64,000 bases of DNA from Bacteroidaceae bacterium. GTDB lineage: Bacteria; Bacteroidota; Bacteroidia; Bacteroidales; Bacteroidaceae. Shown piece by piece: positions 18,895 to 26,659 of the stretch; the stretch's first letter is position 1, and each line of letters begins with the position of its first letter. Location: assembly GCA_024401275.1 (NCBI GenBank), contig JAKSLJ010000002.1, forward strand, positions 113,132-177,131, written 5' to 3'. A program made the position numbers and the translations under genes. The notes beneath the pieces are model-generated. The model saw only the letters and a list, made by a program, of their open reading frames with translations. It searched no databases and had not been told where the DNA came from.

Positions 18895-18906
18895 AAAAGT
18901 TTGGCT

Positions 18907-19326
18907 ATGGAAGATAAACAGAAAACACTCGACTCACGCTACCTTCGTATGGCGCGAATTTGGGCAGAGAATAGCTATTGCAAGCGTCGTCAGGTAGGAG
19001 CACTCGTTGTAAAAGGACAGCGTATCATATCTGACGGCTATAACGGTACGCCGTCTGGCTTTGAAAATTGCTGTGAGGATGAAGGAAATGTAACAAAGCC
19101 TTATGTCCTTCATGCTGAGGCAAATGCTATCACGAAGCTTGCTCGCAGCCACAACAATTCTGACGGTGCTACTATCTACATCACGGCTTCGCCATGTATT
19201 GAGTGTGCAAAGCTCATCATCCAGTCTGGAATAAAGCGTGTTGTCTATGGCGAGAACTATCGACTTGATGACGGCATTCAGCTTTTGCGTCGCGCTGGTA
19301 TAGAGGTTGAACTGCTGGAAGAGTAG
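18907..19326 (+). CDS. dCMP/cytidine deaminase family protein (ComEB-like)
   Basis: Zinc-dependent deoxycytidylate deaminase family, 139 residues; converts dCMP to dUMP for thymidylate synthesis. Zinc motifs HAEAN (in VLHAEANAI) and PCIEC (in ITASPCIECAKL). The ATG at 18907 is preferred to the upstream TTG at 18901. Related to ComE operon protein 2. Sits between the M3 peptidase and the S41 protease. Confidence 0.92.
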   Translation: MEDKQKTLDSRYLRMARIWAENSYCKRRQVGALVVKGQRIISDGYNGTPSGFENCCEDEGNVTKPYVLHAEANAITKLARSHNNSDGATIYITASPCIECAKLIIQSGIKRVVYGENYRLDDGIQLLRRAGIEVELLEE

Positions 19327-19373
19327 GGGGGAAAAGCGATAAAAGTAAAAAGGAAAAGAAGTAAAGAAAAGAT

Positions 19374-21056
19374 ATGAAGAAAAACGTATTAATGCCACTG
19401 ATTATGGCTGTCTGCGTTATTGTAGGCATCCTTATCGGAACTTTTTGTGCAAATCATTTTGCTGGCGATCGTTTGCAGATAATAAATTCCGGAAGCAGCC
19501 GATTGACAAATTTGCTGCATGTTATTGACGATCAGTATGTTGATGCTGTTGATATTGACTCGCTCGTCGATAGATCAATTCCGCAAATTCTTAGCGAACT
19601 TGATCCTCATTCAGTCTATATTCCTGCCTCTGAAGCGACGCAGGCATCTGATGAGTTGAAAGGCTCATTCTCAGGTATTGGCATAGAGTTCAATATCCGC
19701 GAAGATACTATCCGCGTACAGAATGTAATTGCCAACGGACCTTCCGAGCGTGCAGGTCTGCTTGCCGGTGACAAGATTGTTTCCGTTGATGGCAAGACAT
19801 TCGTTGGTAAGGATGTTACTAACGAGAAAGCTATAAAAACGCTCAAGGGCCCTGAAGGTTCAAAGATAAAGGTTGGCGTTCTTCGTTATGGAAGCAAGAA
19901 GGAGCATATCTATGAGATTACTCGTGGAAATGTTGTCCAGCATAGCATTACTTCCACTTATATGCTAAACGAGGAAACTGGTTACATCAAGATAAGAAAC
20001 TTTGGCGAGAATACATTTGCAGAGTTCCTTTCCTCTCTCGCTTTTCTTTCCCAGAGTAATGCCAAGAGTCTTGTAATAGATCTCCGTGACAATACAGGAG
20101 GTCTTCTCCAGGCTGTCGTATTAATGGCAAACGAGTTCCTTGAGAGGGACCAGCTTATAGTCTATACTCAAGGTCGTAAGGTGGCACGTGAAGATTTCCG
20201 TGCTGATGGTCGCGGTTCATACAAGAATATTCCGCTTGTCGTACTTACAAACGAGATTTCTGCTTCGGCAAGTGAGATTTTTGCGGGTGCTATTCAAGAT
20301 AATGACCGCGGAACCATTATTGGTCGCCGTTCATTCGGTAAGGGCTTAGTTCAGCAGCAAATAGGTTTCTCCGACGGTTCTCTTCTCCGTCTTACTGTTG
20401 CTCGTTATTATACCCCTTCAGGTCGTTGTATTCAGAAGCCTTATGAACCGGGTAAGGGTGCACAATATGAAGAGGATCTTCTCCAGCGTTACCAGAATGG
20501 CGAAATTTATTCTGCCGACTCAATTCACAACAACGGCAAGGCATTCAAGACATCTATCGGTCGTACAGTTTATGATGGCGGTGGTATTACTCCTGATATT
20601 TTCGTTCCGGAAGATACAACTTCCATGACATCTTACTATAAGGAAGCTGCTATGAGCGGTCTCATTTTGCAGTATGCCTTTAACTATACCGACCGCAATC
20701 GTAATGCCCTGAAGAAATATAAGGATTCAGAGTCGCTTGATAAATACCTCAAAACGCTTCCTCTCGTTGAGGAATTTGCCGATTTTGCAGAAAGTAAAGG
20801 CATGCAACGCCGTAACCTTATGATTCAGAAATCGCACACGCTCTTTGAACGTTACATACATAGCCGTATTATCTATAACATGCTGAATGATAATGCCTTG
20901 ATGCAATATCTCAATCAAGATGACAAAGCTATAGAAGAAGCTCTCCGAGTGTTTGAAAATGGTACTTCACGCCCTACGCTAAAGACGTCTTTCTTCCTTC
21001 CATGTCCTGCTGATTTTAGAGATAACATCCTCTATAGCGGTTCATGTATGTGTTGA
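19374..21056 (+). CDS. S41 C-terminal processing protease (Ctp/Prc family)
   Basis: Periplasmic serine protease, 560 residues, with an N-terminal membrane anchor (LMPLIMAVCVIVGILIGTF). PDZ domain about 95-180 (GSFSGIGIEFNI, AGLLAGDKIVSVDG). Catalytic dyad S298 in ISASASEIFAGAI and K323 in RRSFGKGLVQ, 25 residues apart as in E. coli Prc. The last 150 residues are a C-terminal extension of no recognised fold. Substrates unknown. Confidence 0.94.
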   Translation: MKKNVLMPLIMAVCVIVGILIGTFCANHFAGDRLQIINSGSSRLTNLLHVIDDQYVDAVDIDSLVDRSIPQILSELDPHSVYIPASEATQASDELKGSFSGIGIEFNIREDTIRVQNVIANGPSERAGLLAGDKIVSVDGKTFVGKDVTNEKAIKTLKGPEGSKIKVGVLRYGSKKEHIYEITRGNVVQHSITSTYMLNEETGYIKIRNFGENTFAEFLSSLAFLSQSNAKSLVIDLRDNTGGLLQAVVLMANEFLERDQLIVYTQGRKVAREDFRADGRGSYKNIPLVVLTNEISASASEIFAGAIQDNDRGTIIGRRSFGKGLVQQQIGFSDGSLLRLTVARYYTPSGRCIQKPYEPGKGAQYEEDLLQRYQNGEIYSADSIHNNGKAFKTSIGRTVYDGGGITPDIFVPEDTTSMTSYYKEAAMSGLILQYAFNYTDRNRNALKKYKDSESLDKYLKTLPLVEEFADFAESKGMQRRNLMIQKSHTLFERYIHSRIIYNMLNDNALMQYLNQDDKAIEEALRVFENGTSRPTLKTSFFLPCPADFRDNILYSGSCMC

Positions 21057-21072
21057 ACAAATGTAAAAAGTT

Positions 21073-21312
21073 ATGCAACAGATTAATCCAAACGATTTTA
21101 GAATAAAGCCACTTCAGATAATCCTCTATTTTATAGTTACAGGTACTCTGATGTTCCTTTGCCTGATGAATGGCTTTTCGCTTCTAAGCGCTTCCCTTAT
21201 GTCACTTGGTGTTATGATAGCGCTCATTCTTCTTGAATATCTTATTATTGGTTTCTTGGAAAAGCGCCAGGAAGACAAGGAATGGGAAGAAGAACACGGA
21301 ACTAATAAATAA
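21073..21312 (+). CDS. Small two-helix membrane protein
   Basis: 79 residues, two hydrophobic segments (QIILYFIVTGTLMFLCLMNG and LLSASLMSLGVMIALILLEY) and an acidic tail (EDKEWEEEHGTNK). Begins 16 bases after the S41 protease and ends 14 bases before the kinase fusion. I do not recognise the family; compact placement in the run supports it being real. Confidence 0.65.
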   Translation: MQQINPNDFRIKPLQIILYFIVTGTLMFLCLMNGFSLLSASLMSLGVMIALILLEYLIIGFLEKRQEDKEWEEEHGTNK

Positions 21313-21326
21313 GTGTATCGATTTCG

Positions 21327-23669
21327 ATGCACGCCTCCCTCCTTATGCAAGAACTAAAAGAACTTTACATAAAGACCTTTTTCCGCGAACCGAAGACGGT
21401 AGAGCAGCTCAAAGGTGCAGGAAGCAATCGCCAGTACTATCGTTTCTGCGATGTCAATGGCGAGTCGGTTATTGGTGCCATAGGAACTTCCGTCGAAGAG
21501 AACGATGCCTTCATCTATCTCTCTCGCCATTTCCGCCATCATCAGCTTCCTGTACCCGAAGTCTTTGCCGTTTCAGAAGACCGTCTGCGATATCTTCAGC
21601 AAGACCTTGGATCGCGTTCGCTCTTTGATGCTATTGCAGGTGGTAGAGAAAGCGGCGGTCGCTACAACCTAGAAGAACAGCAGCTTCTCGAGAAGACCAT
21701 TCGCGAACTTCCTCGCCTTCAGATAAAGGGAGCAGAAGGACTTGACTGGAATGTCTGTTATCCGCAGCCATCGTTCGACAAACAGAATGTCTTCTTCGAC
21801 CTCAACTACTTCAAGTATTGCTTCCTGAAAGCTACCGAGCTCGATTTCAACGAGATACGCCTTGAAGCTGATTTCCGGCTGCTTGCAAAAGATCTTACGG
21901 AAGAAAGTACAGATGCTGTTTCCAGCTCCACTTCCAATGTCTCCGTTTCTCATGTCTTCATGTATCGCGATTTCCAGGCGCGCAATATCATGCTTGATCG
22001 TGAGGGAAATTCTCTCTTTATCGATTTCCAAGGCGGTCGTCGTGGTCCTTGTTATTACGACCTAGCTTCCTTCCTCTGGCAAGCTTCTGCCAAGTATTCG
22101 CACAAGCTTCGCCGCCGTCTTGTAAAAGAATATTACGAGGCACTTAAGCAATATACGGAAGTTCCTGATATTAGAACTTTTGTCAACCGGCTTTCGCTCT
22201 TCGTTCTCTTCCGCATCATTCAGGTTCTCGGCGCTTACGGTTTCCGTGGTTATTTTGAGAAGAAGGAACACTTCATAAAGAGCATTCCGCCAGCTATGCA
22301 GAATCTTCGTGAATTGCTTGCCGACATGAAGTTCCCTTATCCATATCTCGTGGATGTCCTTACAAGACTCACGCAGTTGCCTCAGTTTGAAACAGCCGAG
22401 AATGTTCATGAAGCTCATGCCATGGATGGTCCTGCCTCAGTTTCGAAGTACGATGGCAAAGGTCCTCTTACCGTTCGTATCTTCTCGTTCTCATTCAAGA
22501 AAGGCATTCCTGAGGATCCTTCTGGTAATGGCGGAGGTTATGTCTTTGACTGCCGTAGCACTCACAATCCTGGTCGCTATGAGCCTTACAAGAAGATAAC
22601 CGGACTTCATGAGCCTGTGATCCGTTTCCTTGAAGACGATGGCGAGATACTCACCTTCCTGGATAGCGTCTATAAGCTTGCTGATGCCCATATTGAGCGT
22701 TATATCCAGCGCGGTTTCACATCCCTTATGTTCTGCTTCGGTTGTACTGGCGGACAGCATCGGTCGGTTTATTCGGCTCAACATCTTGCCGATCGCATTC
22801 GCAAGAAATTTCCTATGGTAAACGTAGAACTAACACATCGCGAGCAGGAACGTCCTCGCGCACTCATCTTCGCTGCTGGCTTGGGGACACGACTCAAACC
22901 GCTTACAGACAAAATGCCAAAGGCTCTCGTTCCTGTATGCAGAAAGACTCTTCTCCAACGTACTATCGAGACTCTCAAAGCAACAGGCATAGACCACATG
23001 ACTGTTAATGTTCACCATTTCTCCGACCAGATTATCAACTTCCTCAAGGAGAACAAGTTTGGCGTTGACATTCAGGTTTCTGACGAGACAGAAAAACTCC
23101 TTGACACAGGCGGCGGACTTCTCAAGGCACGCTCTCAGTTCAACGGCATAGCGCCTATCCTTATCCATAATGTTGACATCATTTCCAATGCTAATCTCAA
23201 CGGTCTTATGGCAGAATCAAAGGATAACGACGCAGTAGCCACACTCCTTGTCAGCCAGCGAGAGACTTCACGCTATCTCCTCTTTGATGATGACAACACG
23301 CTCGTTGGATGGATGAACCTAAAGACCGGCGAACTCAAAGGTCCTGTTGCTGAGATCATTGCGAAGAATCCGGAAGCTAAAAAGCTTTATAAGATGTTCG
23401 CCTTCTCTGGCATCCACATCGTGAAGCAAAGCATCTTCCCACTTTTGGAAGAATATGCTACAATCGTTAAGACAGAATGTAGCAATCAGAACGAAGAAAA
23501 TGCTATACGGAATGAAGAAGCCGAGAAGGCTAACGAAGTAAAGTTCGGCATAATCGATTTCTACCTTTGGGCTTGCTCTCGTGTCAAAGTCAAGTGCATG
23601 CTCCAGTCAGACCTGAACCTTACCGATGTAGGCAAACTTGACACTCTGAATAACATAAAGATTGATTAA
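21327..23669 (+). CDS. Sugar kinase / RapZ-C / nucleotidyltransferase fusion
   Basis: 780 residues in three parts. About 1-345 is an aminoglycoside-phosphotransferase-fold kinase like AmgK (catalytic YRDFQARNIML at 213-223, metal site FIDFQGG at 231-237). About 375-507 matches the RapZ C-terminal domain (FSFSFKKGIP, YVFDCRSTHNPGRYEPY, FGCTGGQHRSV). About 510-780 is a MurU/GlmU-like nucleotidyltransferase (FAAGLGTRLKPLTDKMPKAL at 515-534, LLDTGGGLLKA, HNVDI). AmgK and MurU together turn MurNAc or GlcNAc into UDP-MurNAc in cell-wall recycling, so peptidoglycan-sugar salvage is the likely role; RapZ-C senses amino-sugar phosphate in enterobacteria. In-frame ATG codons at 21327 and 21345 are both possible starts. 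Confidence 0.9.
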   Translation: MHASLLMQELKELYIKTFFREPKTVEQLKGAGSNRQYYRFCDVNGESVIGAIGTSVEENDAFIYLSRHFRHHQLPVPEVFAVSEDRLRYLQQDLGSRSLFDAIAGGRESGGRYNLEEQQLLEKTIRELPRLQIKGAEGLDWNVCYPQPSFDKQNVFFDLNYFKYCFLKATELDFNEIRLEADFRLLAKDLTEESTDAVSSSTSNVSVSHVFMYRDFQARNIMLDREGNSLFIDFQGGRRGPCYYDLASFLWQASAKYSHKLRRRLVKEYYEALKQYTEVPDIRTFVNRLSLFVLFRIIQVLGAYGFRGYFEKKEHFIKSIPPAMQNLRELLADMKFPYPYLVDVLTRLTQLPQFETAENVHEAHAMDGPASVSKYDGKGPLTVRIFSFSFKKGIPEDPSGNGGGYVFDCRSTHNPGRYEPYKKITGLHEPVIRFLEDDGEILTFLDSVYKLADAHIERYIQRGFTSLMFCFGCTGGQHRSVYSAQHLADRIRKKFPMVNVELTHREQERPRALIFAAGLGTRLKPLTDKMPKALVPVCRKTLLQRTIETLKATGIDHMTVNVHHFSDQIINFLKENKFGVDIQVSDETEKLLDTGGGLLKARSQFNGIAPILIHNVDIISNANLNGLMAESKDNDAVATLLVSQRETSRYLLFDDDNTLVGWMNLKTGELKGPVAEIIAKNPEAKKLYKMFAFSGIHIVKQSIFPLLEEYATIVKTECSNQNEENAIRNEEAEKANEVKFGIIDFYLWACSRVKVKCMLQSDLNLTDVGKLDTLNNIKID

Positions 23670-23683
23670 GCCTTATACTAAAA

Positions 23684-23749
23684 ATAAATGGCCGAAAGCT
23701 ACATAATAAATGGCCGAAAGCTACAAAATAAATGGCCGAAAGCTACAAA
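23684..23749 (+). repeat. 22-base tandem repeat, three units
   Basis: Three units of ATAAATGGCCGAAAGCTACA plus two bases (23684-23705, 23706-23727, 23728-23749), differing at one base. Each unit carries an ATG (MAESY if read), but the units change frame, so this is not a coding extension of pspC. Fills the gap between the fusion gene and pspC. Confidence 0.9.
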
Positions 23750-23768
23750 AAATATAATTCAAAAATCT

Positions 23769-23963
23769 ATGAACAAAAGATTGACTCGCTCTAACAGAGA
23801 TAAGATTCTCGGCGGAGTTTGTGGTGGAATAGCAGAATACTTTTCACTCGATCCTGCACTCGTAAGAATAGGTTATGCCGCCCTTACCCTTTTCACGGTA
23901 GGCTTTCCTGGCATCATCCTCTATTTCATCATGCTCTTTGTTGTGCCAGAGAAGATTGACTGA
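23769..23963 (+). CDS. PspC domain protein
   Basis: 64-residue PspC-domain membrane protein. [20 protein letters not shown] is the family signature, followed by one long hydrophobic segment ([20 protein letters not shown]) and VVPEKID. PspC proteins act in envelope stress sensing. The start at 23769 is chosen because upstream residues in frame come from the tandem repeat and do not belong to the domain. Confidence 0.9.
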   Translation: MNKRLTRSNRDKILGGVCGGIAEYFSLDPALVRIGYAALTLFTVGFPGIILYFIMLFVVPEKID

Positions 23964-24025
23964 TTTTTTACTTTGGCATATATCTGCGTTCAAAAATATT
24001 AATTAATTACCTATATATAATAAAT

Positions 24026-24220
24026 ATGTTTGGATTAAGACTCCCCGAATTGCTTGTCATAGCTCTCGTTATTCTGCTTCTTTTCGGAGGTAAGAAGTTA
24101 CCTGAGCTCATGAAAGGTCTCGGCAAAGGTATCAAAGGTTTCAAGGACGGAATGAAGGATATTGAAGAGACTTCAGATGAAGAAAAGCCAAAATCGTCAA
24201 ATCAATCCGTAAATTCGTAA
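24026..24220 (+). CDS. tatA: Sec-independent translocase TatA
   Basis: Pore-forming TatA/E subunit, 64 residues: one membrane helix ([19 protein letters not shown]), the [20 protein letters not shown] amphipathic helix and a charged tail. The C-terminus (SSNQSVNS) is encoded by simple-sequence DNA (TCGTCAAATCAATCCGTAAA), as if a repeat had grown into the gene end. tatC follows after 17 bases; no tatB is present, which is normal for Bacteroidetes. Confidence 0.94.
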   Translation: MFGLRLPELLVIALVILLLFGGKKLPELMKGLGKGIKGFKDGMKDIEETSDEEKPKSSNQSVNS

Positions 24221-24237
24221 ATCTGAAATATCCGTAA

Positions 24238-24963
24238 ATGGCTTTGACATTTTGGGATCATCTTGACGAATTGCGCTCTACGCTCATTAGGATAGTCATA
24301 GCTACAGCTGTTACTTCTGCCATAGCATTCTCGTTCAAGGATGCTCTCTTCGACATAATTCTCGCACCACATCGTAGCGATTTCATTACATATCGTCTGC
24401 TTCATGCTGAGGATTTCAACATAAGTTTGATGAATGTCGGGCTTACTGAGCAGTTTTTGGTACACGTTAAGGCGGCTTTCTGCGTAGGCGTTTTAGTGGC
24501 ATCGCCTTATATCCTGCTTCTGCTTTTCCGTTTTGTCTCTCCTGCGCTCTATGATAATGAGAAGAAGTATGGCAAAGGATTGGTTAGTGGTGGATATCTG
24601 ATGTTTCTTTTGGGAACGATCGTCAACTATTTCCTGATATTCCCACTAACTGTAAGATTCCTCGGCACATATCAAGTTAGTACTGATGTTTCGAACATGC
24701 TAACGCTCGATTCGTATATTGACAACCTGATGATGATGACGCTTGTCATGGGACTTGTCTTTGAACTACCTGTTGTGTGCTGGCTTCTTGGCAAGATGGG
24801 GCTTATAAACGCCCCAATGATGGCTCGATACCGTCGACATGCCTTTGTCGCGATTCTAATCGTAGCAGCCGTCATTACTCCTACTGGCGACCCATTCACA
24901 CTCTTTGCCGTTAGCCTGCCTATATGGTTGCTATATGAAGTAAGCATAAGAATAATAAAATAA
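24238..24963 (+). CDS. tatC: Sec-independent translocase TatC
   Basis: Signal-recognition subunit of the Tat pathway, 241 residues, six membrane helices. N-terminal FWDHLDELRSTLIR is the family hallmark, with FLLGTIVNYFLIFPL and TPTGDPFTLFAVSLPIWLLY further on. Together with tatA it forms a minimal TatAC system. The TAA stop at 24961 is the beginning of a 20-base tandem repeat. A Tat substrate gene lies 4.4 kb downstream. Confidence 0.96.
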   Translation: MALTFWDHLDELRSTLIRIVIATAVTSAIAFSFKDALFDIILAPHRSDFITYRLLHAEDFNISLMNVGLTEQFLVHVKAAFCVGVLVASPYILLLLFRFVSPALYDNEKKYGKGLVSGGYLMFLLGTIVNYFLIFPLTVRFLGTYQVSTDVSNMLTLDSYIDNLMMMTLVMGLVFELPVVCWLLGKMGLINAPMMARYRRHAFVAILIVAAVITPTGDPFTLFAVSLPIWLLYEVSIRIIK

Positions 24964-25019
24964 GCAATTAGCCAAATATAAAAGCAATTAGCCAAATATA
25001 AAAGCAATTAGCCAAATTT
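24962..25019 (+). repeat. 20-base tandem repeat after tatC
   Basis: Three units of AAGCAATTAGCCAAATATAA (24962, 24982, 25002; the last ends TTGG). The first overlaps the tatC stop codon. Units contain TAG and TAA which, because 20 is not divisible by 3, fall in different reading frames. Confidence 0.9.
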
Positions 25020-25077
25020 GGATAATAGCCCCACAATTACAAATAACCCTAAAACTAAGAACTAAAACCTTAATAAA

Positions 25078-26634
25078 ATGTTGAAAATTGTTCGCCGTAC
25101 GCTTGCCGCCCTTGTTGGTTTGGCCATGCTACTGATGTTTCTTGACTTTACTGGCACTTTCCATGCCTGGTTTGCGTGGCTTGCCAAGATTCAGCTTCTT
25201 CCTGCCATTCTTGCCGTAAACATCGGCGTGCTTGTGACACTTGTTGTCTTGACTTTTGTCTTTGGAAGAATCTATTGCTCCGTTATTTGTCCGCTAGGCA
25301 TCATGCAGGACTTCATAGCGCGTCTTGGTCGCATTCGTCGCAAGAATCCTTATTCATATTCCAAGCCTAAGAACTGGCTTCGCTATGCCTTTCTTGTGCT
25401 GATGGTCATAGCTTTAGTGGCATCCGTATCTATAATAGTAGAAGTTCTTGCACCTTATAGCACTTTCGGTCGTATAGTAGCAACACTTTTCCAGCCGCTT
25501 TACATTCTGGCAAATAATGTGCTTGCCTCTATTTCTGAAAGTGTTGACAGCTATGCATTCTACAAGAAGGAACTCTGGATAGAGTCGGGCATTTTCCTCG
25601 CAGTAACTGCTGTCCATTTCCTTATTATTGCGGTTCTTGCATGGCGAAATGGTAGAACATACTGCAATACCATTTGTCCTGTCGGAACTCTTCTCGGCTT
25701 CATTTCTCGCTTCTCTCTCTTGAGAATAAAGATAGACCAGACAAAATGCCGTAAGTGTGGCAAGTGTGCAAAGAATTGTAAGGCTGCTTGTATCGACTCC
25801 AAGGGCATGACTGTTGATTACAGCCGCTGTGTGGCTTGCGGAAATTGCCTTGAGAACTGCTCATTCGGAGCCCTCTCTTATGGTTTTAAGAAAACTGTCG
25901 TTTCTAATGTTTCTGCAGATAATGAACCTATTTCTGCTGACAACGCCCCTATGTCTACCGATAACGCTCCTGTGTCTGAAGCGTCAGCTTCTGAAGAAAC
26001 TATCGACAAGAGCAAGCGCGCTTTCCTTCTCTCCGCGGCTATGGCTACAACTGCCGCAGCTTTTGCTGAGGATAAGATAAAGCTCGACGGTGGACTCGCG
26101 AATATAGAAGGCAAACAATCGCCAAAGCGCAAGACTCCTATCACGCCTCCAGGTTCGCTTTCTGCGCAGAATCTTGCCAAGAACTGTACAGCCTGTCAGC
26201 TATGTATAAGCGAATGTCCAAATAATGTTCTTCGCCCATCTACAGCCCTTGACAGTTTCATGCAGCCGGTTGTTTCATACGACCGTGGCTATTGCCGCCT
26301 TGAGTGTAACCGTTGTTCAAGCGTGTGTCCTACATCTGCTATTCGTCCTATTGATAAAGAAGAGCGTACAGCAATTCAAGTTGGTCATGCTGTCCTTATC
26401 AAGAAGAACTGTATTTCTGCTACAGGCGAAGCTTCTTGTGGAAACTGTGCCCGCCATTGTCCTGTTCAGGCTATAGAGATGGTGCCTACGAATCCTGATG
26501 ACAACGAGTCGCCAAAGATTCCGGCTATCGACGAGATCAAGTGTATCGGCTGTGGTGCTTGCGAGAATCTCTGTCCGGTACGACCTTTCTCTGCTATTTA
26601 TGTAGAAGGCCACGAGCGCCACAAGGAAATTTAA
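25078..26634 (+). CDS. Membrane polyferredoxin (NapH/NosR-like, multiple 4Fe-4S)
   Basis: 518-residue integral membrane Fe-S protein, probably an electron carrier across or along the inner membrane. Membrane part 1-215 with two NapH/NosR-type motifs YCSVICP (C67, C71) and YCNTICP (C196, C200). Two 4Fe-4S motifs follow (C224-C234 and C251-C261). A Ser/Asp/Pro/Ala linker (about 275-310) with repeats SADNEP, SADNAP, STDNAP is followed by a Tat-signal-like segment SKRAFLLSAAMATTAAAF (312-329). Then come four further cysteine groups (C370-C380, C406-C417, C445-C461, C489-C499). A palindromic element encodes APVSEASASEE in the linker. Neighbours tatAC and a Tat-exported Fe-S reductase suggest a shared redox pathway. 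Partner enzymes are unknown. Confidence 0.88.
   Translation: MLKIVRRTLAALVGLAMLLMFLDFTGTFHAWFAWLAKIQLLPAILAVNIGVLVTLVVLTFVFGRIYCSVICPLGIMQDFIARLGRIRRKNPYSYSKPKNWLRYAFLVLMVIALVASVSIIVEVLAPYSTFGRIVATLFQPLYILANNVLASISESVDSYAFYKKELWIESGIFLAVTAVHFLIIAVLAWRNGRTYCNTICPVGTLLGFISRFSLLRIKIDQTKCRKCGKCAKNCKAACIDSKGMTVDYSRCVACGNCLENCSFGALSYGFKKTVVSNVSADNEPISADNAPMSTDNAPVSEASASEETIDKSKRAFLLSAAMATTAAAFAEDKIKLDGGLANIEGKQSPKRKTPITPPGSLSAQNLAKNCTACQLCISECPNNVLRPSTALDSFMQPVVSYDRGYCRLECNRCSSVCPTSAIRPIDKEERTAIQVGHAVLIKKNCISATGEASCGNCARHCPVQAIEMVPTNPDDNESPKIPAIDEIKCIGCGACENLCPVRPFSAIYVEGHERHKEI
25966..25994 (+). repeat. Dispersed palindromic element inside the polyferredoxin gene
   Basis: GCTCCTGTG then TCTGAAGC-GTCA-GCTTCTGA. 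Read as Ala-Pro-Val-Ser-Glu-Ala-Ser-Ala-Ser in the polyferredoxin linker. Same element as 16667-16695 and 39741-39769. Confidence 0.8.
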
Positions 26635-26659
26635 AAAATAAACTACAACCTAAATAAAA

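Noticed and set aside
23688-23768. N-terminal extension of PspC
   Set aside because: The in-frame codons are tandem-repeat DNA; the domain starts at 23769.
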